Part shown: positions 18,164 through 25,940 of the stretch, piece by piece
Position numbering within the stretch: position 1 is the first letter of the stretch
Layout: every line of letters begins with the position of its first letter
Assembly (NCBI GenBank): GCA_035260525.1
Contig: DATFVB010000206.1
Span: 1 to 47,097 of the forward strand
Length of the DNA: 47,097 nt
Origin: Thermoanaerobaculia bacterium
GTDB taxonomy: Bacteria > Acidobacteriota > Thermoanaerobaculia > UBA5066 > DATFVB01
Direction of reading: 5' to 3'
Made by a program: the position numbers and the translations under genes
The notes under the pieces: generated by a model
The model's input: the letters and a program-made list of their open reading frames with translations, nothing else
Told to the model about the DNA's origin: nothing
Database searches by the model: none

Positions 18164-19127
18164 ACTCCCGCTCGAGACCGTACTCCTTCACCTTGTTGTA
18201 GATCGTCTTCAGCGAGAGCTTCAGCATCTCCGCGGCCTTCCTCTTGTTCCCCTTGGCGAACCGGAGCGTCCGCTGCAGCACGCGGCGCTCGACGTCCGCC
18301 ATCGAGTCGCCGATCCGGACGGCGACGATCTCCTTCTCCGAGGGGCCGTCCGCGCCGTCCCGCTCCGAGCGCGCGGAGACGCCGCCGAGCACCGACTGGA
18401 TCGCCGTCAGGCCGATGATCGGCCCGTCGGAGAGGGCCCGGGCCCGCCGGATCACGTTGCGCAGCTCGCGGACGTTGCCGGCCCACTCGTGGGCCGCCAT
18501 CGCGTCGAGAGCCTTCGGATCGATCGCCGGCTCGGCGCCGTCCCGGGAGCCGGCCTGCCTCAGGAAGTACTCGGAGAGGAGCGGGATGTCCTCGCGGCGC
18601 TCTCGCAGCGGAGGCACGGCGATCGTCGCGCCCGCCCGCTGCGCGATCGCGGGGTCGAGTCTCCCCTCGATCGTCGGCTCGCGCGGCGAGAGCACCACGA
18701 GCCTCGCCGCTCCGGGGGCGTCGGCGGCCTCGGCGGCCAGGCGCTGGAGCGCCGGCGACGCATGGACGATCCCCTCGAGCACGAGCGTCCCGGACGTTCG
18801 CGCCGCCTCCGCGATCTCGCCCGGGGCGACCGGGGCGCCGCGCGGATCGAAGACGATCGAGCGGATCGCCTCCCGGCCTCGCGGCGAGAGACGGTGGAGC
18901 GCGGCCGCGACGGTCCGCTTCCCCGCCCCGCTCTCTCCCGCGACCACGGCCACTTCGCGGCGCGGGGCCGCGGCGAAGATCTCGTCGAACAGCGCCTGCA
19001 TCGGCACGGACCGGCCCACGAGCCCCGCGAGCGGCCCGCCGGCGCGGGCGAGCGAGCGCCGGAGATCCTCGACCTCGGCGAGCAGCTCGTCGACGAGCCG
19101 GGTCCCGTCGGAAAGAAGGGGTTCCAT
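18126..19127 (-). CDS. NtrC/Fis-type regulator with degenerate AAA+ domain
   Basis: 333 residues. A short N-terminal helix (about 1-35) stands in place of a receiver domain. An AAA+ region follows (about 36-250) with a Walker A-like GESGAGKRT and the NtrC-family C-terminal part (PPLRERREDIPLLSEYFL, WAGNVRELRNVIRRA). Last is a Fis-type helix-turn-helix (RFAKGNKRKAAEMLKLSLKTIYNKVKEYGL, split across about 290-320). The sigma54-contacting GAFTGA loop is missing and the Walker B segment reads GTLVLEGI instead of GTLFLDE-type. It therefore probably binds DNA but cannot remodel sigma54 holoenzyme. A TACAAT lies 6 nt before the ATG. Its target is unknown. Confidence 0.8.
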   Translation of the reverse strand: MEPLLSDGTRLVDELLAEVEDLRRSLARAGGPLAGLVGRSVPMQALFDEIFAAAPRREVAVVAGESGAGKRTVAAALHRLSPRGREAIRSIVFDPRGAPVAPGEIAEAARTSGTLVLEGIVHASPALQRLAAEAADAPGAARLVVLSPREPTIEGRLDPAIAQRAGATIAVPPLRERREDIPLLSEYFLRQAGSRDGAEPAIDPKALDAMAAHEWAGNVRELRNVIRRARALSDGPIIGLTAIQSVLGGVSARSERDGADGPSEKEIVAVRIGDSMADVERRVLQRTLRFAKGNKRKAAEMLKLSLKTIYNKVKEYGLEREFNRRFRKEPRSE

Positions 19128-19133
19128 CGTCTG

Positions 19134-19139
19134 ATTGTA
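19134..19139 (-). promoter_or_regulatory. Probable -10 element (TACAAT) of the NtrC-like regulator gene
   Basis: TACAAT on the minus strand, 6 nt before the ATG at 19127, without a Shine-Dalgarno sequence; predicts a leaderless transcript. Confidence 0.5.
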
Positions 19140-19168
19140 ACGCCGGGACCCGCCCAAAGAATTCCGGG

Positions 19169-19918
19169 TCAGCGCCGGGGCGGCGCGAGCGCCTCCTCTT
19201 CGGGAAGCGGACGCAGGTCCGAAGCGGCGACGCGCAGGCGCGGCCGGCGGGGGTCGGCGAGGTCGATCTCGCTCCAGAGGGCGATCCGCCCCTTCGGTTT
19301 CCGCCGGCCGAAGAGGCGCGTCCCGGCCGCGAGCCGCTCGAGCAGCGCGGCGGGGCCGATCCGGACGTCGCGCGCGAACCAGTCCGCGCCCCTCTTTTCG
19401 GCGCGCACCTCCTCGAGCCGGCCGATCGTGCGGTTGTTCTTCGCGCGGACCCGCCGTCCGAGCGCGAGCTCGAGGCGGATCTCGCCGGGCCGCTCCTCGA
19501 TCCGGACGGGCCGGCGCGCGTCGTCCGGCCCGGTCCGCGGCGCGCCGGCCCCCGACCCGGGGATCCGTCCGACGACCCGTTCGGCGAGCCAGCGTTCCCC
19601 GGCGCGGAGGGGGGTCTTCTTCGCGTCGACGTCGAGCTTCACCTCGAGGCCGATGTCCAGGATCTCCCGAAAGGCGACGCGGCAGGAGCGCAGGAGCGGC
19701 GCCTTCCAGCGGCCGGACACGCGCTCGATCGCGCGGGCCCACCGCCCGTTCAGTCGCCGGGCGAGCGTCGGAAATCCCGCCTCGATCGCCTCGAGCCGCC
19801 CCGACGCCGCCGCGACGACCCCGTCCGCTTTTCCGACCTTCTCTCCGTTGCGGTCGGTCAGCTGCTTGTCGAGGACCTCCTGGAAGAGGTCGAGGCAAGG
19901 GGGCTCGGCCGCGCTCAC
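19169..19918 (-). CDS. PRC-barrel-like cytoplasmic protein, partner of Nramp-like transporter
   Basis: A 249-residue soluble protein with no signal or membrane segment. Residues about 8-40 (LDLFQEVLDKQLTDRNGEKVGKADGVV) look like a PRC-barrel strand pair, and a second similar piece occurs at about 155-185 (RVRAKNNRTIGRLEEVRAEK). The C-terminal part resembles nothing I know. GTG start 6 nt after the transporter stop; last gene of the oxidase block. PRC barrels occur as regulatory modules next to or inside metal transporters such as MgtE, so control of the neighbouring transporter is plausible but inferred. The barrel assignment itself is from short motifs. Confidence 0.6.
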   Translation of the reverse strand: MSAAEPPCLDLFQEVLDKQLTDRNGEKVGKADGVVAAASGRLEAIEAGFPTLARRLNGRWARAIERVSGRWKAPLLRSCRVAFREILDIGLEVKLDVDAKKTPLRAGERWLAERVVGRIPGSGAGAPRTGPDDARRPVRIEERPGEIRLELALGRRVRAKNNRTIGRLEEVRAEKRGADWFARDVRIGPAALLERLAAGTRLFGRRKPKGRIALWSEIDLADPRRPRLRVAASDLRPLPEEEALAPPRR

Positions 19919-19924
19919 GCCGCT

Positions 19925-21133
19925 TCAGCTCCCGAGGATCTCGAGGGGGATCGCCACGAGCGCCATCGCCGCGCCGACGGCCGTGATCCCGACCACCATC
20001 GCGTTTCCGAAGGGCCCGTTGCCGTGGCGGCCGACGTAGAGCGGGTCGTTCATGATGACGATGAACGGGAAGACGATGATCGGCTGGACGAGCACCGTCA
20101 GCGCCATCGAGATCATCGTCAGCTTCAGCGGGTCGATGCCCGAGACGATCACGAGCGCCGCGACGGCGATCACCGCCGTGTAGACGAGCGCGAACCGCGC
20201 CTCGCGCTTCGGGCGGACATCCTCGCCCCAGTTCCAGCCGAGCTGCTGGGCGGCCGCGTACGCGAGGTTCAGCGCGATCTCGAGGGCCGCGCCGAAGCAC
20301 CCGAAGCCGAGGATCGCCGCGAAGAGCGGCACGCCCCACCGGCCGAACGGAGGGACCAGCGTCTGCGCCACCTGATGGAAGCTCTTGACGTCGACGCCGG
20401 CGAGGACGACCGCCGAGCAGACGAGAACCGCCGCGTTGACGACGCTCCCGAAGCCCATCCCGGCGATCGCGACGACGCGGTTGGCCGGGATGTCCTTCGG
20501 CTTCCAGCGCTCCTCGACCGCGCCGGACGCGTAGAAATTCACGAGATACGGGCTGACGGTCGCGCCGAGGATGCTGACGGCGAGCAGGCCGTACTTCGCC
20601 AGGCTCGCGCGGGGAAACGAGGGGACCAGCCCCGAGGCCACGGCGCGGGCGGAGGGATGCAGCCGGACGACGGCGACGACGAAGGCGAGCGAGACGAGCC
20701 CGAGGAGCGACACGCCGTTCTCGATCAGCCCGAAGCTCCCCTTCCAGAGGAGGAACCAGGTGGCGAAGGCGGCCGGCAGCACCCACCACCCGCGCCCGAC
20801 GGACGTCGCGAGCTCGACGGCGATCGCCGCCCCGCCGAGCTCCGCCGCGAGGACGAGGGTGTCGAGGACGATCTCGGCCGCGAGCGGGACCGCGGAGAAC
20901 CGGAAGCCGAACCGCTCGCGCACCGCGTCGGAGACGGTGTGCCGGCTCGACGCCGCGAGCCGCCCCGACATCTCGACGAGCGCCACGAGGCAGATCGTCG
21001 CCGCCGCGATCGCCCAGAGGAGCCGGAAGCGGAACGCGGCGCCCGCCTGCGCGGCCGTCGAGATCGAGCCGACCTCGAGGAACCCGGCCATGCTGGTGAC
21101 GATCCCGAGGGCGATCTTCAGGAAGGACTTCAA
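19925..21133 (-). CDS. Nramp-like divalent metal transporter homologue with atypical site
   Basis: A 402-residue membrane protein with about 11 helices, resembling the Nramp fold in length and helix layout. The TM1 stretch that is DPGN in classical Nramps reads here MAGFLEVGSIST, and the TM6 metal-binding MPH region reads ATVSPYLVNFY. Both key metal ligands (Asp/Asn and Met) are therefore replaced, as in Nramp-related carriers with other substrates. The TTG start overlaps the ctaG stop (TTGA); an ATG 42 nt upstream, inside ctaG, is an alternative. It is followed 6 nt later by the PRC-barrel-like gene. Substrate unknown. Confidence 0.72.
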   Translation of the reverse strand: MKSFLKIALGIVTSMAGFLEVGSISTAAQAGAAFRFRLLWAIAAATICLVALVEMSGRLAASSRHTVSDAVRERFGFRFSAVPLAAEIVLDTLVLAAELGGAAIAVELATSVGRGWWVLPAAFATWFLLWKGSFGLIENGVSLLGLVSLAFVVAVVRLHPSARAVASGLVPSFPRASLAKYGLLAVSILGATVSPYLVNFYASGAVEERWKPKDIPANRVVAIAGMGFGSVVNAAVLVCSAVVLAGVDVKSFHQVAQTLVPPFGRWGVPLFAAILGFGCFGAALEIALNLAYAAAQQLGWNWGEDVRPKREARFALVYTAVIAVAALVIVSGIDPLKLTMISMALTVLVQPIIVFPFIVIMNDPLYVGRHGNGPFGNAMVVGITAVGAAMALVAIPLEILGS

Positions 21134-22002
21134 CTCGCTTCGCCGCCGGCTCGCCGCTCGGATTCGCGGAGCCATCCTCCGACGAGCCCCATCCCGCACA
21201 CGACGAAGACGAGCCCCGCCGGGACCCACATCCAGAGCCCCGCGAGCTGCTGGTCCTCGAGGGCTGCCGCGCCGGCCAGTCGCCGGCCGTATGCCGGGTA
21301 CCAGAGCGTGGGGGCGACCGTCATCAGGGCTCCCAGCAGCGCGCCGTGGAACGCGGTGCCGAAGAGCGACACCGCCTCGGCGCCCACCGCGATCCTCCCG
21401 CGCGCGCCGGCGAGGACGGCCGACCAGTAGAGGAGGGCGGCGGCGAGGAAGGTCGCGTGCTCGGCGGCGTGCACGGTCTCGCTCCGGAGAGCCGCCTGAT
21501 ACAGCGAGGGCAGGTGCCAGGTCCAGAGGGACAGCGCGAAGACGACCCACGCGAACACCGGGTGCGCCGCGGGCCGGGCGAGCGCGTGCCCTCCCCGGCC
21601 GATCGCCCGGCGCGGGCCGCTCCCGAAGGCCCAGAGAAACGCCGTGGCGGGCCGGCCGAGCACGAGAAGCGGCGCCGCGACGAGCATGATCAGCTCGTGC
21701 TGCGCCATGTGCCACGAGAGCCGCGCCTCGCCGAGCTCGTGGATCGGGGAGACGAGCGCGGCCGCGAGCGCCGCCCATCCGGCGGCGAAGGAGACCGCCG
21801 CCCGGACCCCGATCCCCGCGCCCGTTCCCGCGCGCCGCCAGAGACGCCGCACGCCGACGACGTATGCGACGCCGCAGACCGCGAGGGCCGCGACCACGGC
21901 GGGCGGAAACGTCCATCCGGCCCCGCCGCTCCCGGCCGTCTCGTGCGCTCCGGCGGGCGCGGCGGCGGAGAGCGCGGCGAGAGCGAAGATCGTCCTACGC
22001 AC
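21130..22002 (-). CDS. ctaG: Cytochrome c oxidase assembly protein CtaG (caa3 type)
   Basis: A 290-residue membrane protein with an N-terminal signal-like helix and about seven helices. Conserved histidine-rich pieces of the Caa3_CtaG family are visible: WHMAQHELIMLVAAPLLVLG, LWTWHLPSLYQAALRSE and HAAEHATFLAAALLYW. The family is needed for assembly of caa3 oxidase, probably of its copper site. GTG start overlapping the small membrane protein gene by 8 bp. The stop overlaps the transporter gene. Confidence 0.9.
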   Translation of the reverse strand: MRRTIFALAALSAAAPAGAHETAGSGGAGWTFPPAVVAALAVCGVAYVVGVRRLWRRAGTGAGIGVRAAVSFAAGWAALAAALVSPIHELGEARLSWHMAQHELIMLVAAPLLVLGRPATAFLWAFGSGPRRAIGRGGHALARPAAHPVFAWVVFALSLWTWHLPSLYQAALRSETVHAAEHATFLAAALLYWSAVLAGARGRIAVGAEAVSLFGTAFHGALLGALMTVAPTLWYPAYGRRLAGAAALEDQQLAGLWMWVPAGLVFVVCGMGLVGGWLRESERRAGGEAS

Positions 22003-22333
22003 ACGGCCTCAGCATCAGCTTCGGCACCTGCGCGGCGAGGATCACCAGCACGAACATGGCGCCGAGCGCCATCCCCGCCACGCCGAGGAACCGCTCGGCG
22101 CGCGCGCGCGGCAACGGATCCCCCTTCGCGCCGCGGTACGTCGCCCACGAGGCCGCGATGCCCGCCAGCGCCGCCGCGAGCGCGACGGCCGTCGCGCCGT
22201 GCAGGAGCAGCCGGTCGCCGCGAAGACACGACTCGCCGACGAGCGAGTCCGAAAGCGACAGGTCGGCGAGCCACGCGACCGGCGGGAGCAGCACTCCCGT
22301 CCAGGCGACGGCCGGCCGCGCGGCGCCGTTCAC
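21995..22333 (-). CDS. Small membrane protein of the caa3 oxidase operon
   Basis: A 112-residue protein with three predicted helices (about 8-28, 46-70 and 82-106) and two Cys (in ESCLRGDR and at the C-terminus RPCA). It does not resemble subunit IV. Similar three-helix proteins with a PPVAWLADL-like first helix sit beside caa3 oxidases elsewhere; that is from recollection. GTG start overlaps the subunit III stop by GTGA. It is likely an assembly factor or accessory subunit. Confidence 0.7.
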   Translation of the reverse strand: MNGAARPAVAWTGVLLPPVAWLADLSLSDSLVGESCLRGDRLLLHGATAVALAAALAGIAASWATYRGAKGDPLPRARAERFLGVAGMALGAMFVLVILAAQVPKLMLRPCA

Positions 22334-22938
22334 AGCAGCCTCGGCGCGGCGTAGACGACCGCCGCGCCGGCGACGCCCGCCGCGACGAGGAAGTACCAGA
22401 AGAAGGCGTCGGCGCGCACGTCGGTGAAGTCCTTCTCCTTCACCGGTCCGAGCACGAACACCGCGAGGACGACCCCCGTCTCGATCACGGCCGCCAGAGT
22501 GTCCCCGCCGTGAAGAACGAGGATCGCCCAGTTGATCGAGGCGTAGGCGTTGGCGCTCCACCGGCAGCCGAGGCCGCGGAACTCGAAGGCGCGGAGCGCG
22601 ATGAACGCCGCGCCGAAGAGCAGGTTCGCGGCGAGCCCCGCACGGATCCGCCCCCGACGCGCCCCGGGCCCCTTGCTCGCCTCGCGCTCCGCGATCCGGA
22701 ACGGGATGCAGCTCATCAGCAGCACGGCGACGTTCGCGATCCCGAAACGCAGATCGGGGAGCGGCATGCCGGGCGGCGGCCACTCGCGCGCCGTCATGCG
22801 GTAGTAGAAGTAGCTCCAGAAGGCCATCGCGAAGGTCGTGCTCTCGATCGCGATGAGGCCGAGGTTCGCCCAGACGACCAGGGCGCGGTGATCGTAAACG
22901 TGCTCCGGGAGGCGGGCGACGTCGACTTCGGCGCTCAC
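22330..22938 (-). CDS. ctaE: Cytochrome c oxidase subunit III
   Basis: A 202-residue protein with five helices, the short form of subunit III. Typical parts are FWSYFYYRMTAREWPPPG near the N-terminus and RAFEFRGLGCRWSANAYASIN, whose Glu corresponds to the conserved EF residue. The late FTDVRADAFFWYFLVAAGV matches the last helix region. GTG start overlapping the subunit I stop. Confidence 0.93.
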   Translation of the reverse strand: MSAEVDVARLPEHVYDHRALVVWANLGLIAIESTTFAMAFWSYFYYRMTAREWPPPGMPLPDLRFGIANVAVLLMSCIPFRIAEREASKGPGARRGRIRAGLAANLLFGAAFIALRAFEFRGLGCRWSANAYASINWAILVLHGGDTLAAVIETGVVLAVFVLGPVKEKDFTDVRADAFFWYFLVAAGVAGAAVVYAAPRLL

Positions 22939-24881
22939 GCGTTCTCCTCGCGCGCCGGAGGCTGCGGCTCCCCCTTCGGCCAGAACCACCCCGTCATCGC
23001 GACCGCCGAGAGCGCGGCGGACACGACGAACGCGCGTGCCTGGAAGATCCCCCAGGTCAGCCCGAGGCCGACGGAGAGCGCCATCAGGAAAGGCCACACC
23101 GACGGGCCGGGGAGCGTGGGACGGTGGTCCGGTTCGGCGTCGAGGGGGCGCGTCACGAGCACCTGCCGCCGGTCCTCTTGGATCCCGGCGACCACCGGCG
23201 CCTCGGGCGACCGGCACCAGAGCGCCTCTCTTCCCTCGACGACCGGAAGGCGCTCGAAGTTGTACGGCTCCGGCGGCGACGCCGCGGCCCATTCGAGGGT
23301 GGACGCTCCCCAGGGGTTCTCTCCCGGCTCTCCGCGCCGGCGGCTGCGCACGACGTTGACGAGGAAGACGAGGACGCTCGCGGCGATCACCGCCGCGCCG
23401 ATCGACGCGAGCATGTTGAGCGGCCCCCATCCCGTCTCCGGCCGGTAGGTGTAGACGCGCCGGGGCATCCCGTGCAGCCCGAGGACGTGCATCGGGAAGA
23501 ACGTCAGGTTGAATCCGACGAAGAAGAGGGCGAAGTTCCAGCGGCCGAGGACCTCCGACATGCGGCGGCCGGTCCACTTCGGATACCAGTGGTAGATCGC
23601 GCCGAAGAGCGGGAACACCGCGCCGCCGATCAGCACGTAGTGGAAGTGGGCGACGACGAAGAACGTGTCGTGCACCTGGAGGTCGAGCGGCACGGACGCG
23701 AGCATGACGCCGGTCAGGCCGCCGATCACGAAGATGAAGACGAACCCGAGGACGAAGAGGAGCGGCGTCGTCAGCCGCGGCCGTCTCCCCCAGAGCGTCG
23801 CGATCCAGCAGAAGATCTGGACCCCGCTGGGGATCGCAATCATCATGCTCGCCGCCGTGAAGAAGCTCGAGCCCATCTGCGGCAGCCCCGTCGCGAACAT
23901 GTGATGCACCCAGAGGCTGAAGCCGAGGAACGCCGTCGACACGAGCGAGAGGACCATCGCCGTGTAGCCGAAGACCGGCCGCCGCGCCGCGGTCCCGACG
24001 ATCGTCGACACGAACCCGAGCGCGGGGATGAAGATGATGTACACCTCGGGGTGGCCGAAGAACCAGAAGAGGTGCTGCCACAGGAGTGGGTCGCCGCCCG
24101 AAGCCGGGACGAAGAACTGCGTCGCGACGAGGCGGTCCATCGCGAGAAACCCGCTCGAGATCATCACGGCGGGCATCGCGAAGAGGATCATGAAGGACGT
24201 GACGAGCATCGCCCAGACGTAGAGCGGGAGGCGATGGAGCGACATCCCGGGGACGCGCTGCTTGAAGATCGTCGTGATCAGCTCGATCGCGACCACGAGC
24301 GCGGAGATTTCGGTGAACGTGATCATCTGCGACCAGATGTCGACTCCCTTGTCCGGCGAGAACGCCCGCTCCGAGAGCGGCGTGTAGGCGAACCACCCCG
24401 CCTGCGGTCCCGCGCCGAGGAACACGCCCGTGTACAGGAACAGTCCGCCGACGAGGTACATCCAGTACCCGAAAGCGTTCATCCGGGGGAACGCGACGTT
24501 GCGCGTGCCGACCATCAGCGGCACGAAGTAGACCGCCATTCCCTCCATGACCGGGACGGCGAAGAGGAACATCATCGTCGTCCCGTGCGTCGTGAAGAAC
24601 CGGTCGTACCGGTCGGGCGAGAGGAACCGGTTCTCGGGAACCGCGAGCTGGATCCGCATGAGCGCCGCCTGGATCCCGCCGAGCAGGAAGAAGAAGAACG
24701 CGGTCGCGACGTAGCGCTTTCCGATCTCCTTGTGGCCGACGGCCGTGAAGAAGCCGCGCAGTCCGGGAGGCTCTCTCCAGGTCTCGCGCAACGTCGCCCG
24801 CTCCTCAGCGGCCGCGGCGTGAGCGCGGGTCTCCCGACGCTCACGGCCGGCGGGAGCGCGGCCCGGCGTCGGGGCGCTCAC
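22935..24881 (-). CDS. ctaD: Cytochrome c oxidase subunit I
   Basis: A 648-residue heme-copper oxidase subunit I. Residues for heme a, heme a3 and CuB are visible: THGTTMMFLFAVPVMEG (low-spin heme His), WFFGHPEVYIIFIPALG (CuB His and cross-linked Tyr), HDTFFVVAHFHYVLIGG (heme His pair), and WVHHMFATG (two CuB His). HPEVY with Tyr marks an A-type oxidase. The C-terminus extends beyond the 12 core helices with a long soluble loop and two more helices (about 590-640), as in Bacillus-type subunit I. GTG start overlapping the subunit II stop. Confidence 0.96.
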   Translation of the reverse strand: MSAPTPGRAPAGRERRETRAHAAAAEERATLRETWREPPGLRGFFTAVGHKEIGKRYVATAFFFFLLGGIQAALMRIQLAVPENRFLSPDRYDRFFTTHGTTMMFLFAVPVMEGMAVYFVPLMVGTRNVAFPRMNAFGYWMYLVGGLFLYTGVFLGAGPQAGWFAYTPLSERAFSPDKGVDIWSQMITFTEISALVVAIELITTIFKQRVPGMSLHRLPLYVWAMLVTSFMILFAMPAVMISSGFLAMDRLVATQFFVPASGGDPLLWQHLFWFFGHPEVYIIFIPALGFVSTIVGTAARRPVFGYTAMVLSLVSTAFLGFSLWVHHMFATGLPQMGSSFFTAASMMIAIPSGVQIFCWIATLWGRRPRLTTPLLFVLGFVFIFVIGGLTGVMLASVPLDLQVHDTFFVVAHFHYVLIGGAVFPLFGAIYHWYPKWTGRRMSEVLGRWNFALFFVGFNLTFFPMHVLGLHGMPRRVYTYRPETGWGPLNMLASIGAAVIAASVLVFLVNVVRSRRRGEPGENPWGASTLEWAAASPPEPYNFERLPVVEGREALWCRSPEAPVVAGIQEDRRQVLVTRPLDAEPDHRPTLPGPSVWPFLMALSVGLGLTWGIFQARAFVVSAALSAVAMTGWFWPKGEPQPPAREENA

Positions 24882-25843
24882 CGGAGGTGCTCCAGCCAGC
24901 CGAGCAGCGCCGGGAGATCCCGGGAGGCGATCGCGTTGGGCGGCATGGCGGCGCCGGGCTTCGCCTTCTGCGGGTCGAGCACCCAGCCGGCGAGGTGCGC
25001 CGCGTCGTTGGCGAGCGTCCCCGCCCCGATCGTCTCGCGCGCGCCGACGTGGGTGAGGTCGGGCCCGAGCGTCCCGGCGGCCGGCGTCCCGCGGACCGTG
25101 TGGCACAGCGGGCAGGAGGAGGAGACGAAGACGTCGCGGCCGCGCTCCTGGAGGGCGCCGTCCGGCGGTGCCGCCGGCGCCCGCTGCGCGGCGAGCCAGG
25201 ACTCGAATTCCGCTTCCGGCTGGGCGACGACGAGAAACGCCATGTGCGCGTGCTGGACGCCGCAGTACTCCGCGCACTGGCCTCGGTAGACGCCGGGACG
25301 GTCCACGCGGAAACGCGTCAGGGTCCATCGGCCCGGTATCAGGTCCTTCTTTCCGTCGACGTTGGGCGCCCAGAAGCTGTGGATCACGTCGCGGGACGTG
25401 GCGCGGAGGAGCACGGTGCGCCCGACCGGCACGTGGATCTCGTTGGCGGTCACGACCGTGTCGGAGGGGGACGGGGACGGGTAGCGGACCTCCCACCACC
25501 ACTGGCGGCCGAAGAGCTCGATCGGCAGCCCGGCCGGGTCGTCCCGCGACGGGGACGCCGTCTTCCCCGTCGACATGCTCGCGACGAGGAAGACGAAGAG
25601 GATCACGACGGTCGTGACGGCACCGGCCGCGACCGCCGCTTTCCGGCGGCCCTCGGCCGGGGGGGGCCCCGGAAGGAGATCGGGCTCGGCGCTGCGGCGG
25701 CGTGCGAGCGCCGCCGCGAGGAGAACCAGCACGGCGACGAAAACGGCGCCGCAGACGCCGAGTACGAGCCACCACAGCGCCGCAATCGACCCGGCCTGCG
25801 GCCCGGCCGGCGCGAGCACCGAAGATGCGATGCCTCCCGCCAC
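24878..25843 (-). CDS. ctaC: Cytochrome c oxidase subunit II with fused cytochrome c (caa3 type)
   Basis: 321 residues: an N-terminal signal/anchor region, a second helix (about 70-92), the CuA cupredoxin domain and a covalent-heme domain. CuA ligands are H155, C190, C194, H198 and M201 (in GQCAEYCGVQHAHM). The cytochrome c motif is C244-PL-C247-H248 with a candidate axial Met in AAMPP (M300). The fused heme domain defines the caa3 class, which accepts electrons directly from a reductase or soluble cytochrome c. GTG start chosen for the GGAGG just upstream; a TTG 27 nt earlier is possible. It lies 97 bp after ubiD with no obvious promoter. Confidence 0.94.
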   Translation of the reverse strand: MAGGIASSVLAPAGPQAGSIAALWWLVLGVCGAVFVAVLVLLAAALARRRSAEPDLLPGPPPAEGRRKAAVAAGAVTTVVILFVFLVASMSTGKTASPSRDDPAGLPIELFGRQWWWEVRYPSPSPSDTVVTANEIHVPVGRTVLLRATSRDVIHSFWAPNVDGKKDLIPGRWTLTRFRVDRPGVYRGQCAEYCGVQHAHMAFLVVAQPEAEFESWLAAQRAPAAPPDGALQERGRDVFVSSSCPLCHTVRGTPAAGTLGPDLTHVGARETIGAGTLANDAAHLAGWVLDPQKAKPGAAMPPNAIASRDLPALLGWLEHLR

Positions 25844-25940
25844 ACTCCCTCCGCCGCGGAGACGAAGCAAGAAGCGTGCGCGAACGTCGACGTGTGCGGG
25901 CGCGGGAACCGAGAGCGACGCCGCGCGGCCGTCGGCGCGC

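Noticed and set aside
25844-25940. Promoter for the caa3 operon between ubiD and ctaC
   Set aside because: No TANNNT with suitable spacing or TTGACA-like element was found on the minus strand; transcription from the MscS promoter may extend through, or an unrecognised promoter type is used.
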